DNA from: Hasllibacter sp. MH4015
GTDB taxonomy: Bacteria > Pseudomonadota > Alphaproteobacteria > Rhodobacterales > Rhodobacteraceae
NCBI RefSeq assembly: GCF_020177575.1
Contig: NZ_JAHTBK010000001.1
Coordinates: forward strand, 3,240,001-3,304,000
Reading direction: 5' to 3'
DNA length: 64,000 nt
The position numbers and the translations under genes are program-made. The notes under the pieces were generated by a model. It did no database searches and was not told the origin of the DNA. It worked only from the letters and a program-made list of their open reading frames with translations. Below, piece by piece: positions 1 through 8,748 of the stretch (the stretch's first letter is position 1; each line of letters starts with the position of its first letter).

Positions 1-2
1 GA

Positions 3-32
3 CGCGGGCCGTTGGGAAATCCTTGGCCCGCG
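3..32. terminator. Hairpin downstream of asd
   Basis: Eight-base arms CGCGGGCC (3-10) and GGCCCGCG (25-32) enclose a 14-base loop, 12 bases past the asd stop. The adjoining A/T run (36-42) lies on the wrong side for a classic terminator of the leftward transcript, so the role as a terminator is only possible. Confidence 0.3.
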
Positions 33-44
33 CCGAAAAAAATC

Positions 45-1067
45 TCAGGCCTTCTTCAGGACCCGGTTGCCCAACGTCTCCGCGATCTGCACGGCGTTGA
101 GCGCGGCACCCTTGCGCAGATTGTCGGACACGCACCAGAAGTTGAGGCCGTTCTCAATGGTGACGTCCTGCCGGATGCGGCTGACAAAGGTGGCGAAATC
201 GCCGGCGCATTCGACGGGCGTGGTATAGCCGCCATCCTCGCGCTTATCGACGACCATGATCCCCGGCGCTTCCCGAAGGATGTCGCGGGCCTCCTCCTCG
301 TCGAGGAAATCCTCCGTCTCGATGTTGATCGCTTCGGAATGGCCCACGAAGACCGGCACGCGCACGCAGGTGGCCGTGACCTTGATCGACGGATCGACGA
401 TCTTCTTCGTCTCCGCCACCATCTTCCATTCTTCCTTGGTGTCGCCGCTATCCATGAAAACGTCGATATGCGGGATCACGTTGAAGGCGATCTGCTTGGT
501 GAATTTCGATGGCGCCACTTCCTGACCCGGGACATACATACCCTTGGTCTGGTTCCACAGCTCGTCCATGCCGTCCTTCCCCGCCCCGGAGACGGACTGG
601 TACGTGGACACGACAACCCGCTTGATCTTCGCCCGATCATGCAGCGGCTTCAGCGCCACCACCATCTGCGCGGTGGAACAATTCGGGTTCGCGATGATGT
701 TCTTCTTGGAATAATCGTGCACCGCCTCCGGATTAACCTCCGGGACGACGAGAGGGACATCCGGATCGTAGCGGTAGAGCGAGGAGTTATCTATCACGAT
801 GCACCCCGCCTTGGCCGCGAGAGGCGCGTATTTCTTCGTCGCGTCCGATCCGATGGCGAACAGCGCGATGTCCCAGCCGGTGAAATCGAACGTGTCGAGG
901 TCCTTGGTCTTGAGCGTCTTGTCGCCAAAGCTGCATTCCGTCCCGAGCGAGCGGCGCGATGCAAGCGCCACGATCTCATCGACGGGAAATTGGCGCTCGG
1001 CCAGGATATTCAGCATTTCGCGGCCCACATTGCCGGTGGCGCCCGCGACGACGACTTTATAGCCCAT
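45..1067 (-). CDS. asd: Aspartate-semialdehyde dehydrogenase
   Basis: Reduces aspartyl phosphate to aspartate semialdehyde with NADPH, the branch point to lysine/diaminopimelate, threonine and methionine; cytoplasmic. The 340-residue protein opens with the nucleotide-binding motif GATGNVG (9-15). It has the catalytic cysteine in NPNCSTAQ (C130), the QSVSGAGK loop near 158-164 and the catalytic-histidine region VGHSEAIN. Length fits the family. The ATG at 1067 is preceded by AAAGGA; an upstream in-frame ATG would add 50 residues unlike the family. It is alone, transcribed away from the helicase gene. Function is secure from motifs. Confidence 0.96.
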   Translation of the reverse strand: MGYKVVVAGATGNVGREMLNILAERQFPVDEIVALASRRSLGTECSFGDKTLKTKDLDTFDFTGWDIALFAIGSDATKKYAPLAAKAGCIVIDNSSLYRYDPDVPLVVPEVNPEAVHDYSKKNIIANPNCSTAQMVVALKPLHDRAKIKRVVVSTYQSVSGAGKDGMDELWNQTKGMYVPGQEVAPSKFTKQIAFNVIPHIDVFMDSGDTKEEWKMVAETKKIVDPSIKVTATCVRVPVFVGHSEAINIETEDFLDEEEARDILREAPGIMVVDKREDGGYTTPVECAGDFATFVSRIRQDVTIENGLNFWCVSDNLRKGAALNAVQIAETLGNRVLKKA

Positions 1068-1414
1068 GATCTTTATCCTTTGTTGGGATGTGGCGGCACA
1101 TAATGGAACCCCGCGCCCATGGAAAGAGGGGTGGGACCAAGATCGCTGAACGGTGCCATCACCACCCGTGATCCGAGGGCGGCCTTGACTTGCAGCCCCA
1201 CCTACGCCATGTGCCACTCACAGATGCTGCACTGCCGCGTGAGCAGTCGTCCGCAAAAATGGACCCTCGGCATCGACAGATTTCCAAGAACCCCATCACG
1301 CAGGGCTCTGACGATCGGCGGATGAGCCGCCCGGTCGCATCCTAGCCAAACCGCATGGATATGCGGTGAACCCTCGGTTCGTGCCTCATCCGCGCGAACT
1401 CGAAAGGATATGAA
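1068..1414. other. Intergenic region between asd and helicase gene
   Basis: A 347-base divergent region with no convincing gene. It should hold both promoters. The only clear structure is a hairpin, CCGCAT-GGAT-ATGCGG (1351-1366), about 50 bases before the helicase start, in what would be its 5' leader. Helicase mRNAs are often regulated through their leaders, but nothing here proves it. Confidence 0.6.
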
Positions 1415-2707
1415 TTGTTCGATTTCGATATGCTCGGCCTGAAGCCGATCCTGAGCAAGACGCTCAAAACCGCCGGCTTTTCCGAGCCGACCCCGATCCA
1501 GAACCAGGCGATTCCGCTTGCGCTGGACGGGCATGACATCCTTGGCCTTGCGCAGACCGGCACCGGCAAGACGCTGGCCTTCGGTCTGCCGCTGATGGAG
1601 CATCTTCTGGCGCTCCACGGCAAGCCCGAGCCCAAGACGGCCCGTGCCCTGATCCTCGCACCCACCCGCGAATTGGTGAACCAGATCGCCGACAGCCTGC
1701 GGGTATTCACCCAGAACACGCCGATCAAGGTGGCAACGGTTGTGGGCGGCCAAAGCATCGGGCGCCAGATCAGCACCCTGTCGCGCGGCACCGACATTCT
1801 TGTCGCCACGCCCGGCCGCCTGATGGACCTGATGGACCGCCGCGCCATTGACCTGAGCACCGTGAAGCACCTTGTCCTGGACGAGGCGGACCAGATGCTC
1901 GACCTCGGCTTCATCCACGCGCTGCGCAAGATCGCGCCCACGCTTGGCACGCCACGCCAGACGATGCTGTTCTCGGCCACCATGCCGAAACAGATGGAGG
2001 AGCTTTCGCGCGCCTATCTGACCAACCCCAAGCGGGTTCAGGTCTCTCCCCCCGGCAAGGCCGCCGACAAGGTCACGCAAAGCGTGCGCTTCATGTCCAA
2101 GCCCGAAAAGGGCGCCGTGCTGCGGGATATCCTGCGCAAGGACCCCGAGGCGCTGGTGCTGGTTTTCGGGCGCACCAAGCATGGCTGTGAGAAGCTGATG
2201 AAGGGCCTGGTCGCCGATGGCTTCAACGCGGCGTCCATCCACGGTAACAAAAGCCAGGGTCAGCGCGACCGCGCGATCAAGGCGTTCCGGGACGGCACCG
2301 TGAAGATCCTGGTGGCGACCGACGTGGCCGCACGCGGCATCGACATTCCCGGCGTGGCCTACGTCATCAATTACGAGCTTCCCGACACCCCCGACAATTA
2401 CGTCCACCGCATCGGCCGCACCGCCCGCGCCGGGCGCGAGGGGGAGGCGATCGCCCTTGTCTCCGCGGAGGAGGTCGATCTGCTGACCCAGATCGAGAAG
2501 CTGATGAAAATCTCCATCCCCGTGGCCAGCGGCACGCGGCCCGACCCGGTCAAGGTGGAAAAGCCCCAGCGTGGTGGCGGCGGGCGTCGTCGTGGCGGCG
2601 GTGGCGGTGGTGGTGGCGGTCAGCGCAAATCGCAGGGCGCGCCCAAAACCAATGCAGATGGCAAGCCCCGGCGTCCGCGCCGCAATCGCCGTCGCAAGGC
2701 CGCCTAG
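1415..2707 (+). CDS. rhlE: DEAD-box ATP-dependent RNA helicase (RhlE type)
   Basis: Unwinds RNA duplexes with ATP, typically in ribosome assembly, mRNA decay and cold adaptation. The 430-residue protein has the Q motif (GFSEPTPIQNQ, 21-31), Walker A AQTGTGKT (46-53), PTRELVNQ, DEAD (156-159), SAT (187-189), the second RecA-like domain with ATDVAARGID and HRIGRTARAG (331-340). From about 385 it ends in a Gly/Arg/Lys-rich tail that probably binds RNA nonspecifically. The start is TTG at 1415, seven bases after AAAGGA; an ATG at 1410 is out of frame. Its TAG stop overlaps the opposing MFS gene's stop in the tetramer CTAG (2704-2707). RhlE assignment is by overall similarity. Confidence 0.93.
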   Translation: MFDFDMLGLKPILSKTLKTAGFSEPTPIQNQAIPLALDGHDILGLAQTGTGKTLAFGLPLMEHLLALHGKPEPKTARALILAPTRELVNQIADSLRVFTQNTPIKVATVVGGQSIGRQISTLSRGTDILVATPGRLMDLMDRRAIDLSTVKHLVLDEADQMLDLGFIHALRKIAPTLGTPRQTMLFSATMPKQMEELSRAYLTNPKRVQVSPPGKAADKVTQSVRFMSKPEKGAVLRDILRKDPEALVLVFGRTKHGCEKLMKGLVADGFNAASIHGNKSQGQRDRAIKAFRDGTVKILVATDVAARGIDIPGVAYVINYELPDTPDNYVHRIGRTARAGREGEAIALVSAEEVDLLTQIEKLMKISIPVASGTRPDPVKVEKPQRGGGGRRRGGGGGGGGGQRKSQGAPKTNADGKPRRPRRNRRRKAA

Positions 2708-3879
2708 TCCGGCCTCTCCTTCGAGAACATGTAGGCGACGAGCCCCAGAAGGATCGCCGCCGCAAAGATCGCGAACAGCGCCCCGTAGGCGGGCTCAGCC
2801 CCCAGGTTGGTGCTGAGCGTGGCATAGGTCGGCCCGCTGGCGAATTGCATGACGCCTACCCCGCCCATACCGAACAGGTTCATCAGCGACACGCCGCGTC
2901 CCGTCAGATGCGGCGGCAGGAACGTGCGCCCATGGGCCATCAGCAGCGGATAGGACGCGCCGAACAGGCCAATGATGGCAAAAATTCCGATGGCCAGCGG
3001 AAGGCCGGATGGCGGCGCTGCAAAAAGCCAGAGGCACATGGCGGCGACGATCAGGTTCCCGCCAATCGCCGCGCGTTTTCGCGTGCCCACAATCCGGTCG
3101 GCGGACCCGTAAAGGAAACTCCCCGTGACCATCGCCAGCCCCATGACCAGCGTCGCCGTGCCCACTTGTGACAGGGTGGCGCCGAAGAACTCCGTCACAT
3201 AGGGCGTGATCCAAAGGCCGCGAATGCCCGCCATCGGCGCGTAGCAGATGAACATGCCCACAAGGATCGGCCAAAGCGCGCGGATGCGCAGAAGCTCTGC
3301 GAACGACCCTTTCGCCTCCCCCTCCGGCTTTTGCGGGTCGCGCACGAACAAGACGATCCCCAGCGCGATAATGGCCGTGAAGGCGGCCGTGGCCCACAAC
3401 GTCTCTCGCCAGCCATAGGCTTCGACCAAACTGGCGAGCGGTGCGGCGGACAGCAGGTTCCCGAGCGAGCTGACGCCGACGGTCACACCGGCCAACGTGC
3501 CGAAGATCGCCGCGGAAAACGTGCGCGCGAAGATGAAATAGCTCGACATCAGGATCGGCGCGCAACCGATGCCGATCAGCGCCATGGCCAGGATGATCGC
3601 GCCGGGCCCCTGCGCCATGGCGAAAACGACGCTGCCCCCCACCGCTCCGACACTGAACAACACCGACGACGTCCAGCGCGGCCCGATCGTGTCAAGCGCC
3701 CACCCCACCGGCAGTTGCATCACGGCAAAGGCCACGAACCAAAGGCCCGACGCCGTGGCCAGATGGCCCGTGGTGAGCATGAGGTCCGATTGCAGCGCAG
3801 GTGCCAGGACGGCAAGAAACGCGCGGTAGAACTGGCTCAGACAATAGGCCACGATCAGGAAGGCCAAGCCCACGCGCAT
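2704..3879 (-). CDS. MFS transporter
   Basis: Major facilitator superfamily permease of 391 residues with about twelve hydrophobic segments; the first (GLAFLIVAYCLSQFYRAFLAV) starts almost at the N terminus. The GxxxDxxG-like loop after helix 2 is GWALDTIGPRW. The substrate cannot be read from sequence. It ends convergently with the helicase gene and starts 172 bases from the divergent iron-binding protein gene. No partner enzyme is adjacent. Confidence 0.88.
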   Translation of the reverse strand: MRVGLAFLIVAYCLSQFYRAFLAVLAPALQSDLMLTTGHLATASGLWFVAFAVMQLPVGWALDTIGPRWTSSVLFSVGAVGGSVVFAMAQGPGAIILAMALIGIGCAPILMSSYFIFARTFSAAIFGTLAGVTVGVSSLGNLLSAAPLASLVEAYGWRETLWATAAFTAIIALGIVLFVRDPQKPEGEAKGSFAELLRIRALWPILVGMFICYAPMAGIRGLWITPYVTEFFGATLSQVGTATLVMGLAMVTGSFLYGSADRIVGTRKRAAIGGNLIVAAMCLWLFAAPPSGLPLAIGIFAIIGLFGASYPLLMAHGRTFLPPHLTGRGVSLMNLFGMGGVGVMQFASGPTYATLSTNLGAEPAYGALFAIFAAAILLGLVAYMFSKERPD

Positions 3880-4014
3880 CTTACCCCTCCCCCATTTGCT
3901 GACCGGACCTTGGCGGTTTCATCGGGCGGGGTCCAGACATGGCGTGACATCGGGAGTCTGATCGTTTTTGTCGGAAAAGGCTTGACGGCCCACGGAAGAC
4001 GCGCTTCAAAGCAC

Positions 4015-4031
4015 CTGACTGTTTTAGTCAG
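4015..4031. promoter_or_regulatory. Putative iron-responsive operator before fbpA
   Basis: Perfect palindrome CTGACTGTTTTAGTCAG: six-base arms, five-base spacer. It contains TGA-N9-TCA (4016-4030), the form known for RirA-type IRO boxes and resembling the Rhodobacterales iron-rhodo box attributed to IscR. It ends 20 bases before the fbpA ATG (4052), which has the ribosome site GGGAG (4041-4045). A weak promoter, TTGACG (3982-3987) and TTCAAA (4005-4010), would place transcription start inside it, so binding would block initiation. Regulator identity is inferred. Confidence 0.65.
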
Positions 4032-4051
4032 ATACATCCAGGGAGCTGAAA

Positions 4052-5071
4052 ATGACCCGCACGCTGACCGTCCTTCTGGGCACCACGATCTTTGTCTCCA
4101 CCGCCCTCGCGGCCCAGGCGCAGGAACTCAACCTCTATTCCTCGCGCCATTACGAGACCGATGAACGTCTCTATTCCGACTTCACCGACCTGACCGGTAT
4201 CACGATCAACCGGATCGAGGGCAACGCGGACGAGCTGATCGCCCGGATGGAGGCAGAAGGCGCGAATTCCCCCGCCGACGTGTTCCTGACGGTCGATACA
4301 TCCCGCCTGCAGCGCGCCGCCGATCTGGGCCTCCTGCAAGCCGTGGAAAGCGAGGCTCTCGCCGAGCGTATCCCCGAAAACCTGCGCGACGATGACAACC
4401 TGTGGTTCGGCTTCAGCCAACGCGCGCGCATCATCTTCTACGACAGCGCCGATGTCGCGGAGCCGCCGCAGACCTACATGGACCTCGCAGATCCGGCCTA
4501 TGAGGGGATGGTGTGCCACCGCTCCTCCGGCAACGTCTATTCCCAGACCCTGCTGAGCGCGATCATCGAAAACCATGGCGAGGAAGCGGCGCGCGAATGG
4601 GCTGCGGGCATGGTCAACAACTTCGCCCGTGACCCCCAGGGCGGTGATACCGACCAGCTGCGCGGCCTCGTTTCGGGCGAATGCGACATCTCGATCTCCA
4701 ATACCTACTACTTCGCGCGCGCCATCCGCCGTGACGTCGATGGCCTGAACGAAGCCGACCGCGCCAATATCGATTGGGTCTTCCCCGATCAGGGCGGCAA
4801 CGGTGCCCATGTGAACCTGTCGGGCGGCGGTGTCGCGGCCAATGCGCCCAATGCAGAGGCCGCCGTGGCGTTCCTCGAATACCTCGCCTCCGACCAGGCG
4901 CAGCAATATTTCAGCGCCGGCAACGATGAATACCCGGTCGTCGAAGGCGTCCCGGTGGCCGAGTCGGTCATGGCCCTGGGCGAGTGGGAGGCCGATGACG
5001 TCGATCTCGCCGTGGTCGCCAACAACGTGCCGCTTGCACAGCAGATCTTCAACGATGTCGGCTGGGAATAA
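4052..5071 (+). CDS. fbpA: Fe(3+) ABC transporter periplasmic substrate-binding protein
   Basis: Binds ferric iron in the periplasm and delivers it to an FbpB-type permease. The 339-residue protein has a signal peptide (MTRTLTVLLGTTIFVSTALA), with cleavage near residue 23. It then has the family start ELNLYSSRHYETDE and the iron-ligand tyrosine pair in SNTYYFARA (Y219, Y220). It stands alone: the matching permease gene lies at 17662-19338 and no ATPase gene is in the window. The upstream TGA-N9-TCA palindrome fits iron control. A GC hairpin follows the stop. Metal specificity is by family. Confidence 0.93.
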   Translation: MTRTLTVLLGTTIFVSTALAAQAQELNLYSSRHYETDERLYSDFTDLTGITINRIEGNADELIARMEAEGANSPADVFLTVDTSRLQRAADLGLLQAVESEALAERIPENLRDDDNLWFGFSQRARIIFYDSADVAEPPQTYMDLADPAYEGMVCHRSSGNVYSQTLLSAIIENHGEEAAREWAAGMVNNFARDPQGGDTDQLRGLVSGECDISISNTYYFARAIRRDVDGLNEADRANIDWVFPDQGGNGAHVNLSGGGVAANAPNAEAAVAFLEYLASDQAQQYFSAGNDEYPVVEGVPVAESVMALGEWEADDVDLAVVANNVPLAQQIFNDVGWE

Positions 5072-5094
5072 CCCACGCCAAGGCTGACATTACG

Positions 5095-5118
5095 CGGGCG
5101 CCCCTAACCGGGCGCCCG
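5095..5118. terminator. Terminator hairpin between fbpA and MFS gene
   Basis: Nine-base perfect arms CGGGCGCCC (5095-5103) and GGGCGCCCG (5110-5118) with loop CTAACC. Rightward it is followed by TTCTTCGTTTT, a reasonable rho-independent terminator for fbpA. The last codons and TAG stop of the leftward MFS gene lie in the loop and right arm, so one structure may serve both converging genes. Confidence 0.75.
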
Positions 5119-6330
5119 TTCTTCGTTTTGCAGCCGCGCCGTCCACAGCATCACCGGCACCATCCCCGCGCTCACGACAAGGCACCACAACCCCTGCGCC
5201 ACGCCTTGATCCGGATAGGGAATGCCAAGGTCGATGATCCACCCGGTCAACCCCGGCCCGATGGCGGTCGACACGACCATGATCGCGGTCGCAATCGCCC
5301 GCACCGATCCAAGGTGATCCGTTCCGAACAGTGTCGGCATCAGCGTTCCGCCCAGGGTCGCCGCGGTGCCCTGCGTGATGCCCACCAAGGCCAACGCCAC
5401 GGCCCATCCCAAAGGCGTCTCCACCGGCCCAATCAGAAACATGCCAAGCGCCATGGGGACCAATGCGAACGGCAAGAGACGCGCGGGCCCGAACCGATCC
5501 ACCAAGCTGCCGGAGGCGAAACTTACCGCAACGCTGGCGATCGCATAGGTCGCGTAGCTGGGGCCGAGGTCGATCAGGTCCCATCCCTTCACCTCCGCCA
5601 CGTGAACGGCGTGGAAGAATACGACCGTGCCGATGAAGCCGGGGGTCAGGAGGAACGGGATGAACGCATAGAACAACGGGTGAGACAGAACCTCGGACCG
5701 CGTCCAGTGTCGCCCGTGAAGCCCCGGCGCACCCCGCCCCCCATTCGATCCTTTCGGCGCGCGATCCTGGGACAGCAGCACGACCAAGGTGGGGATCAGG
5801 ACGCATAGGATGACAAGCGCCGTCCCGCCCCACGTGGCCCGCCAGCCGATCATCGCGACGCTACCGATCACCAGCAGCGGCAAAAGCACTTCGCCCACCG
5901 GAAAGCCGAGATTGGTGATCGCCATCGCCCGGCCTCGTGTCGCCACGAACCAGCGCGCCATGGCGGTCGCCTTCATGTGGGTCATCATGCCCTGCCCGCA
6001 AAACCGCAGCAGGAACACGGTGAATACCAGCAATCCGACGGATTGGCCCACGGCCATCAGTAAAGCCGCCAATGCAAGTCCCGACACCACGATCACCGCC
6101 AGCCGCGACAGGCGCACAGTGTCGGCCCACCCGCCGAACGCGATCAGAAGCGCCGCGGAGGTGAGGGTCGCCATTGTGTAGATCGCGCCCCATTGTCCGT
6201 CCGACAGGCGGTATTCGGCCCGGATCTCTCCGGCGAAGAGCGAAATGAAATAGGTCTGTCCGAAGGACGACCCGAACGACAGGAGAAGCCCGGTGGCCAG
6301 CCACCTTGCATTGTCGCGCAGGAAGCTCAT
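5104..6330 (-). CDS. MFS transporter
   Basis: A 408-residue permease with about twelve membrane segments, beginning MSFLRDNARWLATGLLLSFG and with the loop GGWADTVRLSR after helix 2. It resembles the monocarboxylate/oxalate-formate antiporter-like MFS group only loosely, and no substrate is assigned. It starts 22 bases after the stop of the HupE-like gene and is likely co-transcribed with it. Its C terminus (EERAPG) is encoded within the terminator hairpin shared with fbpA. Confidence 0.88.
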   Translation of the reverse strand: MSFLRDNARWLATGLLLSFGSSFGQTYFISLFAGEIRAEYRLSDGQWGAIYTMATLTSAALLIAFGGWADTVRLSRLAVIVVSGLALAALLMAVGQSVGLLVFTVFLLRFCGQGMMTHMKATAMARWFVATRGRAMAITNLGFPVGEVLLPLLVIGSVAMIGWRATWGGTALVILCVLIPTLVVLLSQDRAPKGSNGGRGAPGLHGRHWTRSEVLSHPLFYAFIPFLLTPGFIGTVVFFHAVHVAEVKGWDLIDLGPSYATYAIASVAVSFASGSLVDRFGPARLLPFALVPMALGMFLIGPVETPLGWAVALALVGITQGTAATLGGTLMPTLFGTDHLGSVRAIATAIMVVSTAIGPGLTGWIIDLGIPYPDQGVAQGLWCLVVSAGMVPVMLWTARLQNEERAPG

Positions 6331-6352
6331 GCAGGGGCCGGGGCGCGGCGGG

Positions 6353-7018
6353 TCACGGGGCGCGTCGCCGCCGGATCACCCAGATTGCGACCAGCGCAAG
6401 CACCAGGCCCGCCGCAAGCGCCGCGTATTGTCCGACGGCGAAGCCGCCATCGCCTGCCCCACCGGACTGGCGCTGCAATTCCGGCGTCAGTTCGCCCCCG
6501 AACAGAAACCCTTCATAGGCCTCCTCCCCGCCGCCGGTCTGGCGCGGAACGAAAGTGCCGAATTGCGGAGCGAGACCGACCTGAACACCGGCATCCCCGT
6601 CCGGAAGGTCGGCACCGATCGTCAGCATGGAATCCCGTGGCAATTCCTCGTCACCCACCGGCGGGATCTGAACCGACAGGATCTCTGTCGGCGCCCGGGT
6701 ACCACCCGATTGCACGATGAAGCCTTCGCTGATCCGGGGCCATGCCTCCCGCAGGGCCGCCTCCAACGCATCGGGCTCAAGCGCGCGCAGTTGATCGTAG
6801 ATTTGCGCTTCCGGCGCGTCGTCGGTGTTGCCCACCGCGGTCAGGTCGATACCCGCGATCAGCGCCTCCAGCGTGACGCGCATCGACATCGTCATTTGCG
6901 TCTGGCCAACCTCGATATCGGCGATGGTGGGGCGAACCTCGTGCGCGGACGCTGGCAAAACCGTGAAGACAAGTGCCATTGACAGCAGCACCTGCCGCAG
7001 CATGCTGAACCGACCCAT
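6353..7018 (-). CDS. Secreted HupE/UreJ-like N-domain protein with C-terminal anchor
   Basis: A 221-residue protein with a signal peptide (LLSMALVFTVLPASA) and the mature start HEVRPTIADIEV, typical of the extracytoplasmic part of HupE/UreJ-type proteins tied to nickel or other metal handling. The usual multi-helix membrane domain is missing: only one C-terminal helix (LAAGLVLALVAIWVI) followed by RRRR anchors it. The ATG at 7018 has AGAGGG eight bases upstream; a second ATG is at 7003. Its start is only 18 bases from the divergent DUF4198 gene, also secreted. A metal role is inferred from family and neighbour. Confidence 0.7.
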   Translation of the reverse strand: MGRFSMLRQVLLSMALVFTVLPASAHEVRPTIADIEVGQTQMTMSMRVTLEALIAGIDLTAVGNTDDAPEAQIYDQLRALEPDALEAALREAWPRISEGFIVQSGGTRAPTEILSVQIPPVGDEELPRDSMLTIGADLPDGDAGVQVGLAPQFGTFVPRQTGGGEEAYEGFLFGGELTPELQRQSGGAGDGGFAVGQYAALAAGLVLALVAIWVIRRRRAP

Positions 7019-7036
7019 CGGAAGGACCCTCTTGAT

Positions 7037-7843
7037 ATGAAACCCGTCTATCTGGCGCTGACCATTGCGGCATTGGCCGTGGCTGGCAAGGCCGGCGCCC
7101 ATGAATTCTGGATTGATCCCGTTGATTTCACGGTCGCACCCGGTGACACGCTGGCCGCCGATCTTCGCGTAGGGCAGGAATTCTCGGGCGCCGCGATGAG
7201 CTATCTTCCCCGCAACTTCACCACCTTCGATGTGCGCATGGGTGAGGCGATCACGCCGGTGGAGGGGCGCTTCGGCGACATTCCCGCCCTTGCGATGGAC
7301 GGCCTGTCCGATGGCCTTGCCGTCATCGTCCATCAGACGACCGCCAACCAACTGACCTGGTCGGAATGGGAGCGGTTCCTGAATTTCGCCGATCACAAGG
7401 ATCTGGGCGACGTCACCGCCATGCATGCCGACAGGGGCCTCAGCCAGGAGGACGTGACGGAGGATTACATCCGCTACGCCAAATCGTTAGTGGCGATCGG
7501 CGGTGGGGCCGGGGAAGACAGTCGCGTCGGCATGGTCACGGAACTGGTGGCGCTGACCAATCCCTATACCGACGACATCTCCGGTGGGGTGCAGATGGAG
7601 CTCTGGTACGACAACGCGCTGCAACCCGACTACCAGGTGGAGCTGTTCGCCGAGGACGCGGACGGCGAGATCACGATCACGCTGCACCGCACGGACGAAG
7701 ACGGCATCGTGACCCTCCCGGTGGAGCCGGGCGTCACCTACATGGCCGATGCCGTGTTCCTTCAAGCGGTGGAACCTGCGGAGGAAGGGGATGCGATCTG
7801 GATCACCCATTGGGCGAACATGACCTTCGCGGTGCCGGAGTGA
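7037..7843 (+). CDS. DUF4198 family periplasmic protein
   Basis: A 268-residue secreted protein with signal peptide ending near KAGA and the mature start HEFWIDPVDFTVAPGD, characteristic of DUF4198, whose members include periplasmic nickel/cobalt uptake accessories. The conserved HEFW places a histidine at the mature N terminus, a possible metal ligand. The later region (SGGVQMELWYDNALQPDYQV and a following beta-rich part) looks like an Ig-like fold. RBS GGAAGGA (7020-7026) overlaps the opposite gene's leader. Function in metal uptake is inferred. Confidence 0.78.
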   Translation: MKPVYLALTIAALAVAGKAGAHEFWIDPVDFTVAPGDTLAADLRVGQEFSGAAMSYLPRNFTTFDVRMGEAITPVEGRFGDIPALAMDGLSDGLAVIVHQTTANQLTWSEWERFLNFADHKDLGDVTAMHADRGLSQEDVTEDYIRYAKSLVAIGGGAGEDSRVGMVTELVALTNPYTDDISGGVQMELWYDNALQPDYQVELFAEDADGEITITLHRTDEDGIVTLPVEPGVTYMADAVFLQAVEPAEEGDAIWITHWANMTFAVPE

Positions 7844-7901
7844 TCTTGTCGGCGGCAACGGGACGGGCTAATCCCTCCCACGACGTCAAGGAGAGCGCCC
7901 C

Positions 7902-8507
7902 ATGGACAAGTTCACCCAGCTGACCGGCATCGCCGCACCCATGCCACTGATCAATGTCGATACCGACATGATCATCCCAAAGCAGTTCCTGAAGACGATC
8001 AAACGCTCGGGCCTTGGCGTGAACCTCTTTGACGAGATGCGCTACGACGATGACGGCAACGAGATCCCCGATTTCGTGCTCAACAAGCCCGCCTACCGCG
8101 ATGCGCAGATCCTTGTTGCGGGCGACAATTTCGGCTGCGGCTCCTCCCGCGAACATGCGCCATGGGCGCTGCTCGATTTCGGCATCCGCTGCGTGATCGC
8201 GCCGTCATTTGCGGATATTTTCTACAACAATTGCTTCAAGAACGGCATCCTGCCCATCGTCCTGCCGCAAGAGCAGGTGGATATGCTGATGGATGATGCC
8301 GAACGCGGGGCCAATGCCGTCGTCACCGTCGATCTGGAAAGCCAGACGATCACCGGACCAGATGGCGGCACGATCACGTTCGAGGTCGACGCCTTCCGCA
8401 AGCATTGCCTGCTCAACGGCCTGGATGACATCGGTCTGACGCTGGAAAAAGCCCCGGCGATCAAGGCGTTCGAGGCAGAAGCCGCACAGGCCCGCCCCTG
8501 GGTCTGA
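7902..8507 (+). CDS. leuD: 3-isopropylmalate dehydratase small subunit
   Basis: With LeuC it isomerises 2-isopropylmalate to 3-isopropylmalate in leucine synthesis. The 201-residue protein has the family start ([19 protein letters not shown]), [10 protein letters not shown] and the hallmark [17 protein letters not shown] loop. Length is normal. AAGGAG precedes the ATG. Its partner leuC is 11 kb away on the other strand and leuB is 5 kb downstream, so the usual leuCD pairing is broken. Confidence 0.96.
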   Translation: MDKFTQLTGIAAPMPLINVDTDMIIPKQFLKTIKRSGLGVNLFDEMRYDDDGNEIPDFVLNKPAYRDAQILVAGDNFGCGSSREHAPWALLDFGIRCVIAPSFADIFYNNCFKNGILPIVLPQEQVDMLMDDAERGANAVVTVDLESQTITGPDGGTITFEVDAFRKHCLLNGLDDIGLTLEKAPAIKAFEAEAAQARPWV

Positions 8508-8552
8508 CCGCTTCGTGCGGTGATGCATTTCTGTGACAGGTCAATCCCTTAA

Positions 8553-8575
8553 CCCCGGCGATGCCGCCGCCGGGG
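8553..8575. terminator. Hairpin after leuD
   Basis: Arms CCCCGGCG (8553-8560) and CGCCGGGG (8568-8575) with a seven-base loop, 45 bases after the leuD stop. There is no T run, so it may be a weak terminator or an mRNA 3' stabiliser. The rest of 8508-8748 shows nothing I can name. Confidence 0.4.
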
Positions 8576-8748
8576 GCCCTTGGCCATTGCCAGATTCCGG
8601 CAATTTGGGCAAGAATGTGTCAAAATCGTGCCTGCAATGGGGGCGACCAAACCAATTCACATGAAATTGGACGGTTCCCACCGCAAAGCAGGCCAAAAGG
8701 CAGAATAAGGCTGTCGGCATGAACCGGCGCCACCATTGAGGTAGAGAT

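Noticed and set aside
8660-8707. A 15-codon frame in the gap after leuD
   Set aside because: Too short, no ribosome site, and no sign of conservation that can be judged here.
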